A stretch of DNA of 16,049 bases from an uncultured Kiritimatiellota bacterium. GTDB lineage: Bacteria; Verrucomicrobiota; Kiritimatiellia; RFP12; UBA1067. The first letter of the stretch is position 1, and every line of letters begins with the position of its first letter. The DNA lies in contig CAKULV010000059.1 of the NCBI GenBank assembly GCA_934667425.1, positions 1-16,049 on the forward strand, given 5' to 3'. Position numbers and translations under genes: made by a program. The notes under the pieces are model-generated. The model ran no database searches. It saw only the letters and a list, made by a program, of their open reading frames with translations, and was not told the origin of the DNA. Shown here one piece after another: positions 1-6,399 of this stretch.

Positions 1-776
1 GCCTGCCCCATCGCTTTCGCCGTGAGGCCGGCTATCGTCTCGAACCAGTGAAGGTAGACGTTCGACAGAAGCGGGGACATGACGCCGCCCTGCGGCGTCC
101 CCCTCCCCTTGGGGCTTTTCATCACGCCGTTGGGTTCCTTCGCGCACGCTTTCAGCCACTGCCGAATGAGTTTCAGCACGCTTCCGTCCGCAATGCGCAT
201 CTCCAACGCCGCCAGGAGCTTGTCGTGCGGTATCGTGTCGAAGTACGACGAGAGGTCTGCGTCGTACACCTTCGCGTCCCCTTCCTTCACCCTCTCCGCT
301 ATCCGCTCCGCCGCGTCCTGCGCGCTTCGATTGGGGCGGAAGCCGAACGAGCAGTCGTGGAAGTCCGCCTCGAATATCGGCTCCATGACGAGCTTGACCG
401 CCATCTGCACCACCCTGTCCTTTGTCGCAATCTCCTCCTCCGTCATGCGCTTCTTCCGAAGCGAATCGGCACCCGCCGACCTGTTCGAGGCGCTCCCGAT
501 GCAGGAACCCTTCGCTCCGCGGTCGTTGCCCGCCTCCACGCTACTGCGGTTCCATCCGACTTCTGCCCCCGCTTTCGCGGCGGCAGACCTCCCAAGTTCC
601 CGTGCAGAACTCTCGGAACGCGCCATGTCCCTATGCCCCGTCCCGCCGGGCGCGTCGCAAAACGACTTCGGCGCGTCCGTGCTGGCTTCCGCTATCATGA
701 CACACTTGGCCACGGGAGACCTTTCGGTTAGGAGTTTCGAGGCGTACATACGGGACTTCACTTTCGTTTGGCTCAT
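1..776 (-). CDS. ltrA: Group II intron-encoded reverse transcriptase/maturase, partial
   Basis: Reverse transcriptase that binds its intron RNA, helps splicing and copies the intron into DNA. Reading from an ATG at 776-774 (AAAGGA lies just upstream) the frame stays open to the left edge. From about residue 119 it matches the intron RT family: KDRVVQMAVKLVMEPIFEADF, then CSFGFRPNRSAQDA, then DLSSYFDTIPHDKL (the first catalytic aspartate), then GTPQGGVMSPLLSNVYL. The YADD box would lie beyond the edge. The first ~118 residues do not resemble RT0-RT2 and are rich in Ala, Arg, Ser and Gly. They probably are intron RNA sequence that happens to be open. The real start may therefore be an internal ATG, for example at the MTEEE codons near 446, giving a truncated protein. 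Family identity is sure; start and integrity are not. Confidence 0.75.
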   Translation of the reverse strand, partial: MSQTKVKSRMYASKLLTERSPVAKCVMIAEASTDAPKSFCDAPGGTGHRDMARSESSARELGRSAAAKAGAEVGWNRSSVEAGNDRGAKGSCIGSASNRSAGADSLRKKRMTEEEIATKDRVVQMAVKLVMEPIFEADFHDCSFGFRPNRSAQDAAERIAERVKEGDAKVYDADLSSYFDTIPHDKLLAALEMRIADGSVLKLIRQWLKACAKEPNGVMKSPKGRGTPQGGVMSPLLSNVYLHWFETIAGLTAKAMGQ

Positions 777-841
777 TCCTTTGTGGGATTGGGCTTCTGC
801 GCGTCGGTCGCCCTCCGCGCAGCCAATCTTCCTAACGGCAC
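1..841 (-). mobile_element. Group II intron, 5' part (runs off left edge)
   Basis: A self-splicing, retrotransposing RNA element that encodes its own reverse transcriptase/maturase. The firm evidence is the reverse transcriptase coding region at roughly 1-420 (minus). The stretch from about 841 to 450 (minus) reads like structured intron RNA and contains phrases such as AATGAGCCAAACGAAAGTGA that I associate with group II domain I, but this is recall, not an alignment. A plausible 5' boundary is GTGCC at 841-837 (group II introns usually begin GUGYG). That would place the insertion about 28 bp downstream of the glycosidase stop codon. Only about 400 nt separates this boundary from recognisable RT sequence, which is short for domains I-III plus the N-terminal RT region. 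The 3' part (X domain, any endonuclease, domains V-VI) lies outside the window. Confidence 0.7.
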
Positions 842-869
842 TTCGTTTTCTTTGCCGTACAGACTCCTT

Positions 870-3107
870 TCATTCTGTTAGTTCTGCCGAGCTTTGCTTG
901 GCGCACCATGGTTTTTCTCCTTTCGTGAAATGCAGCGATTCAAGTTCGTAATAGTGCGGGCGACCGATGGACGTCTTGTCCAGCCAGCGGCCCGTGCAGA
1001 GAAACACCTCGCGGATCTTGCGGACGTCCAGCTTCATGCCGGGCTCGAACGGGCGCGCACCCGGCACGTGGCCGAAGTAGCGGAAGCCGGAGAGCGGCAC
1101 GCGCAAGACGGTCCGCTTCGGCGGGAATCTCACGACCGTGCCCCACGACGTCCTGTCGGAGAGCCGCAGCGAGATCTCCACCGGCTCGGCGTTCGTCGTC
1201 AGCGACCGTCCGGCGACGACGGCCTGCGTCACCTCGCCCGTGTCGGGAAAGAGCGCGGCCCAGAGGCGTCCGTTCGCCGGGATCCGCCGCGTCACGCAGG
1301 TCTCGACCAGGAAGTTCTCCGCGCCGATCCGCCCCGTCCTCTCCCCGAGGAAATTCCACTTGTCCGAGGTCGTCGCCGTCTTCCGGGCTTCATCGACCAT
1401 CCCTTCCCATGACGGGCTCCACTTTTTCCAGGAAGGGTCGAAGGCGTCTGGCGGCGGCGCCCAGTACGGCGGGATGTCCGCCTTCCGCGCGCGTTCGCGC
1501 GCAGCCGCGTCCGGCCGATTCGTCGCCGTCAGTACGTAGTCGCCCGGAGCGGCCCGAAAGCGCCCGCCCTTCGCCGTGGCGACCGCGACGCGGCCCGTCG
1601 TCGACTCCACGGAGAAGTCGGAGCCGAGGTCGGGCAGTGACACCTTCATTGATGGCGCATCCGAAAGGACAACGGTCTTAGGTCCGGGCTTGCCCGTGAA
1701 CGGGTCGGCTATCGGCATCACGCTTGGGAACACCTGAAGGCGCCAGACGCCGTCGTCAACCTTGTCGAGGAAGTATGCGCCAGTCCCATCGGACGACACG
1801 ACCGACGATGCGCCGCATCCCCATACGCGGCGAAGCTTTTCTGGAGCCGGCGGCAATGTCAAGGGCTTGGCCGTATACAGGTAATCCGTCTCCGTGACCA
1901 TCTCGGAAAGGTTTGCCGCCGCATTGACACGAAAAGGAGGAAACACGATCTCGTCCTCGGCCGGCTCATAGGGAACCCCTCGCGGCAGCCGGCGGAACGC
2001 CTCGGCGGCTATCGCCAGCGACAGGGCCTTCGCCGGCGTGTAGACGAGGTGGAGGTAGTGCGTCATGTAGCACAGGTTGTCGGAGGCGACGGGATACGAC
2101 TCGTACTGGAACTGCGTAGCGCACTGCACTCCCTCATGGCGGAACATCTTCGCCATTGCCGGGTACATGTAGGCCCCGAAAACGTCGGCAGCATCGAACT
2201 CGTAGACGATTTTCGCGAAGCGGCGCAGGGCGGGGTTGGCGGGATCGAGGTGGATTTTCCTGACAGTGGAAAGCTGGCTGCCCTCGACGTCGAGCGCCCG
2301 CCGCGCACGGAGCCCGGTGCAGTAGCAGCCGTCCGTGACGCCATCGACGTTCAGGTACGGCAGCGCGCCGATGCCGCGCGCGCGGTTGACCATCGTGTTG
2401 AAGAATACGGGCTTGCGCGTGCCAGAGCGGCGGATGCCGTCCAGCAGGGCGTTGGCGTAGTCGGCGATCTGCGTGTCGCCGAAGCCGTCAGGATAGTCCG
2501 GCTCGTTGACCAGCTCGAACGCGAGGACGGCGGGATCGTCCGCATAGCGGCGCCCGGTGTAGCGGTTCACGTGCCGGGCGAACTCCTCAAGATACCGCTG
2601 TTGCGGGGGAAGGAGCGCGGGATCTGAACTCAGCTGCCTTTGGCTGATGCCGCAGCCGAAGCCGTTCGCCGCGTCGCCGCGCGTACGCCCCCACCCGGCG
2701 ATGGGCGTCAGCACCGTCCACATCCCGTTCGAGGCGCATTCGGCGATCAGGCAGTCGAGCAGGTCGAGATGACGGTTGTCGAGAAGATGCCCGTCCTTGT
2801 CTGAAATCTCCCGATCGAAGCAATGCACACGCAGTGCGGTAAGGCCGAGACGCCGGAAGTTGGCGACATCCCGCCGGATGACCTCCTTGTGGTCGAAGCC
2901 CCGACGGCCCGTCTCGACGTACTCGACGTGAAACGGCGTGTAGTAGTTCACGCCGAACACGGCGACCTCCGACCGGTCGTCGGACCAGCGCAGGACGCCA
3001 AAGCCGTCGCAATATGCCGAACGCGGCGGCAAATCGCCGAACGCCGCGCATACGCTTGCGACGGCCAGTGTCATTCCGGCCAAGGCCCTCCGCTCTGATG
3101 ACAGCAT
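870..3107 (-). CDS. Secreted GH5-like (cellulase/mannanase-type) glycoside hydrolase
   Basis: Predicted exported (beta/alpha)8-barrel glycosidase acting on a plant or host glycan; the substrate cannot be told from sequence. Residues 1-23 form a signal peptide (two Arg, hydrophobic core GMTLAVASVCAA). The barrel starts at VFGVNYYTP (about 50-58). The likely acid/base is Glu202 in FELVNEPD. The likely nucleophile is Glu303 in IVYEFDAAD, a pattern I know from GH5-like secreted proteins of Bacteroidota. The conserved stretch GVQCATQFQYE and HYLHLVYTPAKALS follows (326-364). Residues about 580-728 look like a beta-sandwich accessory domain, perhaps carbohydrate-binding. At 745 aa it is a multidomain enzyme. 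The ATG at 3107 is preceded by GGGAGG. It diverges from the XylR-like regulator at 3211, so it may be that regulator's target. The group II intron begins just after its stop. Confidence 0.8.
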   Translation of the reverse strand: MLSSERRALAGMTLAVASVCAAFGDLPPRSAYCDGFGVLRWSDDRSEVAVFGVNYYTPFHVEYVETGRRGFDHKEVIRRDVANFRRLGLTALRVHCFDREISDKDGHLLDNRHLDLLDCLIAECASNGMWTVLTPIAGWGRTRGDAANGFGCGISQRQLSSDPALLPPQQRYLEEFARHVNRYTGRRYADDPAVLAFELVNEPDYPDGFGDTQIADYANALLDGIRRSGTRKPVFFNTMVNRARGIGALPYLNVDGVTDGCYCTGLRARRALDVEGSQLSTVRKIHLDPANPALRRFAKIVYEFDAADVFGAYMYPAMAKMFRHEGVQCATQFQYESYPVASDNLCYMTHYLHLVYTPAKALSLAIAAEAFRRLPRGVPYEPAEDEIVFPPFRVNAAANLSEMVTETDYLYTAKPLTLPPAPEKLRRVWGCGASSVVSSDGTGAYFLDKVDDGVWRLQVFPSVMPIADPFTGKPGPKTVVLSDAPSMKVSLPDLGSDFSVESTTGRVAVATAKGGRFRAAPGDYVLTATNRPDAAARERARKADIPPYWAPPPDAFDPSWKKWSPSWEGMVDEARKTATTSDKWNFLGERTGRIGAENFLVETCVTRRIPANGRLWAALFPDTGEVTQAVVAGRSLTTNAEPVEISLRLSDRTSWGTVVRFPPKRTVLRVPLSGFRYFGHVPGARPFEPGMKLDVRKIREVFLCTGRWLDKTSIGRPHYYELESLHFTKGEKPWCAKQSSAELTE

Positions 3108-3210
3108 TTTTCCATTCCTCCCGATTTTGCCGTAATCTTATCAAAACTGTTTTTCCCGCACATATCTTTTTCCGTCTATTGACATACTCTATTGCGAACA
3201 GGGATCCGAT
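3108..3210. promoter_or_regulatory. Divergent intergenic region with candidate regulator site
   Basis: This 103-bp, AT-richer gap separates the glycosidase (minus) from the XylR-like regulator (plus) and must carry both promoters. On the plus strand TTGACA at 3179-3184 is a perfect -35 match, but no good -10 follows at 16-18 bp. Overlapping it is a direct repeat CTATTG at 3176-3181 and 3189-3194, 13 bp apart. AraC-family proteins often bind direct repeats, so this is a candidate operator for autoregulation and for the glycosidase. On the minus strand TAAGAT near 3136 is a weak -10 candidate. The GGGAGG at about 3117-3122 is the glycosidase ribosome binding site. Confidence 0.35.
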
Positions 3211-4482
3211 GTGCTACCATTTGCGGAAATGAAAGCAAACTCCCTCCATAGGAACGGGCGCAAGGTGTTTCACGTGGCCGTGATCATACCTCGCGGGACA
3301 AAACCATATCAGGAGTGGATATCCGGCATACTGCGGTACGCTGCGACCCATCCGGAATGGGATCTTTTCATATTCGGCGCCCATAGCGACAATGAAGTGA
3401 TTGACGACCTTTCCGGATGGCATACGGACGGCATCATCACCGTGCCGGAGCTTTTCACCGCCAACACGATGAAAGGCGCATTGTCCGCCCGCGCATACGC
3501 AATCGCCAACGGACGAGACATAATTCCGCCGCGAGGCTGCGAGAACTTCGGGGCGATCATCTGCGACAACTTTGCGGTCGGCAGAGTAGGTGCGCAGTTC
3601 TTCATGAAGAAACGGCACAGGCACTTCGCATTCGTAGGCATGCCTACCGCACAGACGTGGTCTGCCGACAGGAAAGCCGGCTTCGTGCATGAGCTGGAGA
3701 AAAACGGCTTCAGCTGCTCGGTGTTCAGCAATCCAGACGGAAGCGGATGGGCTTCCGAGGAACGGCGGCTCGCGGCCTTCCTTCAGTCGCTGCCAAAACC
3801 GTGCGCAATCCTCACGGCTGTCGATAGCCGGGCGAAGCACATCCTGGATGTATGCAGACTCATCGGAATCAATGTGCCGAAACAGATTCAGGTTCTCGGA
3901 GTGGACAACGAGGAGATGATCTGCGAATGGACTCAGCCCTCGCTGTCCAGCATACAGCTGGATTTCGAATCGGCCGGGTACCGCCTCGCGGAAATGCTCG
4001 ACAGTCTCATGCGCAACAAGGAAGTTTCGCCACGCATCCAGACATACGGCATACGCGGCATAGTCGAACGGCTGTCGACCATGGATCTGAGCGGATCAGC
4101 AAGGATCGTCTCGCTTGCCCGTGAATTCATCAGGCGGAATTCGGCGAGTGATGTCACCATCGGCGACATAGCAAAGGCGGCCGGATGCTCGGAACGCCTC
4201 CTTCAGCGGCATTTCAGGCACATTGCGGGGAAGACGCCGGTCGAGGAACTGTGCGAACATCGTCTTGAGCGCGTATGCGCAATGCTCAATGCGACCATGA
4301 CCCCGATTGACCGCATCGGGGAATTATGCGGCTTCGCGTCCAACTCCTATCTCAAGGCAACGTTCAAGCGTCATTTCGGATGTTCGATGTCCGACTGGAG
4401 GAAGCGCGGCGGCCAAGCTCCAGCCCGAGCAGGCTCCAAAACGCGCCGACAAGCCCGGAAAGCTGAATCTGCAACGGCGTAG
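3211..4482 (+). CDS. XylR-like AraC-family transcriptional regulator with LacI-type sensor domain
   Basis: Cytoplasmic sugar-responsive transcription factor. Residues about 18-290 form a LacI/GalR-type periplasmic-binding-protein sensor (VAVIIPRGTKPYQEWISGIL at the start; IQVLGVDNEEMICEWTQPSLSSI at 226-248 is typical of this fold). Residues about 297-398 form the AraC DNA-binding domain with two helix-turn-helices: IGDIAKAAGCSERLLQRHF and the RIGELCGFASNSYLKATFKR segment. This order (sensor first, AraC second) is that of E. coli XylR and its many PVC and Bacteroidota homologues. The start is GTG at 3211, with a weak AGGGAT upstream; an ATG at 3229 is an equally good alternative and fits better with TTGACA at 3179. 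The 24-residue basic tail after the HTH overlaps the opposite-strand membrane protein gene. Divergence from the GH5-like gene suggests it controls that gene. Confidence 0.9.
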   Translation: MLPFAEMKANSLHRNGRKVFHVAVIIPRGTKPYQEWISGILRYAATHPEWDLFIFGAHSDNEVIDDLSGWHTDGIITVPELFTANTMKGALSARAYAIANGRDIIPPRGCENFGAIICDNFAVGRVGAQFFMKKRHRHFAFVGMPTAQTWSADRKAGFVHELEKNGFSCSVFSNPDGSGWASEERRLAAFLQSLPKPCAILTAVDSRAKHILDVCRLIGINVPKQIQVLGVDNEEMICEWTQPSLSSIQLDFESAGYRLAEMLDSLMRNKEVSPRIQTYGIRGIVERLSTMDLSGSARIVSLAREFIRRNSASDVTIGDIAKAAGCSERLLQRHFRHIAGKTPVEELCEHRLERVCAMLNATMTPIDRIGELCGFASNSYLKATFKRHFGCSMSDWRKRGGQAPARAGSKTRRQARKAESATA

Positions 4483-5077
4483 GGAATGAGTGCACGGCCA
4501 TCATCGCCGGAATCCATACCGCCCAATTCGTAATCAGGAAAGGAAGGTACATCCGCGAGAAGTATCTTTTTGGCCAGTCGCGCAGAAACCGCGCGAGCGA
4601 GAAGTCGCAACCGATCCAAAGGCAGAGCGCGGCGCTCGGTATCGCAAACACAAAGGGGGTCCAGATGAATTGCGAGACAAGCGTCTTCCAGAGCAGCGTA
4701 CAGAAATCGACCCCTGTGCCGAAAATCTGCGCGTTCATGCTGTACATGATGTCGCAAAGGATGCCTACCACGCCCAACCACGCGATCTGGGCGGCAATCG
4801 CCAGCCATGGGCGAGCAGGACGCACCGATGGCACAAGAGCCATGAAAATGCCGGGGATCAATCCGCAGAATATGGCTCGGTTCAGGAACGCCGCAAGCTT
4901 CCCGCTCGACATCTGCCATCTCTGCAACGGCTCGAGCGCAGCCGCCACCAACGGCACCATGTAGTATGCCGCGACCAAGGCGACCGCCATAGCCCAAAGA
5001 AGCAGCATAGGCACTATGTTGGCCCTGATTGAAGCCATGCCGTCCCGACACGACCTGACGAGAAGCGTATCAGCCAT
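4364..5077 (-). CDS. Mpv17/PMP22-like multi-pass membrane protein
   Basis: Integral membrane protein with about five or six hydrophobic segments, for example VPMLLLWAMAVALVAAYYMV, AFLNRAIFCGLIPGIFMALV, WLAIAAQIAWLGVVGILCDI and FVFAIPSAALCLWIG. The second half resembles the Mpv17/PMP22 family: an FG..D..T...K...SQFIWTP block, then NWAVWIPAMM, a Pro-Leu-Gln, and a terminal GAFWSLLGLEL. Eukaryotic members are organelle channels; the bacterial role is unknown. The frame opens at an ATG at 5122, but that start lies 4 bp from a heptamer repeat, lacks a ribosome binding site and would encode a Lys/Asn/Arg-rich leader (RQIKNRKIAND) from noncoding-looking AT-rich DNA. I therefore prefer the ATG at 5077, also without a clear ribosome binding site; 5038 is possible. 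Its last ~14 codons overlap the regulator's 3' end. Family call moderate, function unknown. Confidence 0.6.
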   Translation of the reverse strand: MADTLLVRSCRDGMASIRANIVPMLLLWAMAVALVAAYYMVPLVAAALEPLQRWQMSSGKLAAFLNRAIFCGLIPGIFMALVPSVRPARPWLAIAAQIAWLGVVGILCDIMYSMNAQIFGTGVDFCTLLWKTLVSQFIWTPFVFAIPSAALCLWIGCDFSLARFLRDWPKRYFSRMYLPFLITNWAVWIPAMMAVHSFPTPLQIQLSGLVGAFWSLLGLELGRRASSSRTSNIRNDA

Positions 5078-5126
5078 GGAAGTATCATTTGCGATTTTTC
5101 GATTTTTGATTTGCCGTTGCATTTAG

Positions 5127-5154
5127 GTAGTTGATAGTTGGTAGTTGGTAGTTG
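5127..5154. repeat. Left tandem heptamers, 4 x (G/A)TAGTTG
   Basis: Units at 5127-5133, 5134-5140, 5141-5147 and 5148-5154; the second begins with A and the others with G. A fifth, degenerate unit (ATAGATG) follows. The array ends at the upstream side of the Mpv17-like gene and is the inverted counterpart of the array at 5428-5455. Confidence 0.9.
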
Positions 5155-5344
5155 ATAGATGGCAGTAATGGGGTTTTAGGGGTTGGGTTTCAGGCTGGTA
5201 GCGACATATCCCCCGAACGCAGTGAGCCGCGCAAGCGGTCGCAAGAGGGGTGCGCCTCGCCGTCGAACGTCGCGCGGGAGGGTCGCGCTTGTCGCGACCG
5301 AAAGCGTGGGCGCGATGAATTGGACCCCTCCACTCGTGCCATGC

Positions 5345-5366
5345 GCGATGGCGAGGGCGCCATCGC
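5345..5366. repeat. Perfect 9-bp stem hairpin inside the heptamer element
   Basis: GCGATGGCG at 5345-5353, loop AGGG, then CGCCATCGC at 5358-5366. It is the strongest of three hairpins in the noncoding interval 5155-5427. The absence of a flanking T-tract on either strand argues against an intrinsic terminator; it is more likely part of the secondary structure of the element. Confidence 0.7.
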
Positions 5367-5427
5367 CACGAGGGTGGCGGTTGGGGGACAATCGCCCTCC
5401 CGTCTCTACGCTTCTCCACCACTAAAC

Positions 5428-5455
5428 CAACTACCAACTACCAACTACCAACTAC
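5428..5455. repeat. Right tandem heptamers, 4 x CAACTAC
   Basis: Four perfect units at 5428-5434, 5435-5441, 5442-5448 and 5449-5455. On the minus strand this reads GTAGTTG repeated, and one unit supplies the codons for the last Gly-Ser-Trp and the TAG stop of the Gfo/Idh oxidoreductase gene. Confidence 0.9.
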
Positions 5456-6398
5456 CATACGCCGACGCATATATGCGCCCAATGAGATCCACTGATTTGC
5501 GGGCCTCTTCGCCGGGGATTGGGTATGGCATTCCTCCAGGCTCAAGCGAATCTGCGAAAGCCTCGAAACAGGCCATGTGCGGGGCATAGTCCAAGGCATC
5601 CGGACGCGATACGCCATGCCCGCCATCGGAAAACTCGATTGTACCCCTGGTTCCGGTTATCTCCATGGACTTGCCTCGTCCGGGGAACGACGCGGTCGTC
5701 GCATACACGCTGCCGAGAGCGCCGCCCGCGAAACGTATCGAGGCCGAAACGGTGTCTTCCGCCTCCATCGGATGCGCAAGCGTGGCGGCAAACGCCTTTA
5801 CGTCCTCGACCGGCGGCATTAGGGCGACAAGCCAATCGACCATGTGTATGGCCTGGTTCATCAACGCCCCGCCTCCGTCCATTTCCCATTTGCCGTGCCA
5901 TGAGGAATCCGTGTAGTATTCGTCCGCCCTCCACCACGGTATGCGCACGGCCCCGTAGGTGATCCTTCCGAGTTCGCCGCTTTCGACCCTTGCCTTCGCG
6001 TTCCTGAACTCATCCGTCCACCTGGTCTGGAATATGCACCCAAGCGGAGTTGCCGTCTCGCGACACGCCGCGATCATGCGGTCGGTCCGCTCAACCGTTA
6101 TCGCGATGGGCTTCTCCACCAGCACAGGAACGCGATGGCGCGCAGCGGCAAGCACCGCCTCGTCGTGCGCACCGGACGCCGTCGCCACCACGGCCATGCC
6201 TACGCCAGGCGAAGACAGTGCGGCATCGAGGCTATCGAACGGTTCGCCGCCGAACTCGGCGGACAATGCCGAGGCCTTTTCCATTGTTCTGCCGACGAAC
6301 CCCGCAAGCCTGAGCTTTTCGGACGCGTTCACCGCCCGCGCATGGAACTTCGCTATCAGTCCCGTGCCTATCACCACCACCCCTCTCTTTTTGTCCAT
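5445..6398 (-). CDS. Gfo/Idh/MocA family NAD(P)-dependent oxidoreductase
   Basis: Cytoplasmic dehydrogenase that oxidises or reduces a sugar, inositol or related hydroxyl using NAD(P); the substrate is unknown. The N-terminal Rossmann motif is VVVIGTGLIAKFHARAV (from residue 7), followed by the family hallmark EKPIAIT and, in the C-terminal alpha/beta domain, a glycine-rich GGGALMNQAIHMVD with the expected histidine. The start is ATG at 6398, behind AAAGGGGG; a longer open frame to 6596 has no homology and lies inside the upstream flavoprotein gene. It begins 1 nt after that gene's stop, so the two are cotranscribed and probably translationally coupled. The C-terminus ends in heptamer repeat sequence (last residues Gly-Ser-Trp) where homologues usually continue a few residues further, so the end may have been altered by the repeat. 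At 317 aa it is slightly short for the family. Confidence 0.92.
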   Translation of the reverse strand: MDKKRGVVVIGTGLIAKFHARAVNASEKLRLAGFVGRTMEKASALSAEFGGEPFDSLDAALSSPGVGMAVVATASGAHDEAVLAAARHRVPVLVEKPIAITVERTDRMIAACRETATPLGCIFQTRWTDEFRNAKARVESGELGRITYGAVRIPWWRADEYYTDSSWHGKWEMDGGGALMNQAIHMVDWLVALMPPVEDVKAFAATLAHPMEAEDTVSASIRFAGGALGSVYATTASFPGRGKSMEITGTRGTIEFSDGGHGVSRPDALDYAPHMACFEAFADSLEPGGMPYPIPGEEARKSVDLIGRIYASAYGSW

Positions 6399-6399
6399 C

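Larger units (their letters stand above)
5127..5455. mobile_element. Heptamer-bounded inverted-repeat element (MITE-like, noncoding)
   Basis: A 329-bp stretch with no convincing gene. Its left end is four tandem copies of (G/A)TAGTTG (5127-5154) and its right end is four perfect copies of CAACTAC (5428-5455), so the two ends are inverted repeats of 28 bp with two mismatches. The interior is GC-rich and holds stable hairpins: CCGC-GCAA-GCGG at 5227-5238, GGTCGCG-CTTGT-CGCGACC at 5281-5299, and a 9-bp stem GCGATGGCG with loop AGGG at 5345-5366. None is followed by a T-run, so they are not simple terminators. No target-site duplication is evident. It could be a non-autonomous transposable element, or an intergenic repeat of the REP/BIME kind. 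Confidence 0.5.

Noticed and set aside
79..951. Plus-strand open frames over the left end
   Set aside because: They are antisense to the group II reverse transcriptase; only the minus-strand reading shows motifs.
5225..5370. Hairpins as intrinsic terminators
   Set aside because: No T-run follows on either strand.
5123..5444. Short frames inside the heptamer element as genes
   Set aside because: Several overlapping frames are open on both strands but none has a ribosome binding site or recognisable motif; they follow the repeats and hairpins.
5127..5455. Heptamer arrays as a CRISPR or integron attC site
   Set aside because: The units are 7 bp with no spacers, and no Cas or integrase gene is near; they do not show attC core sites.
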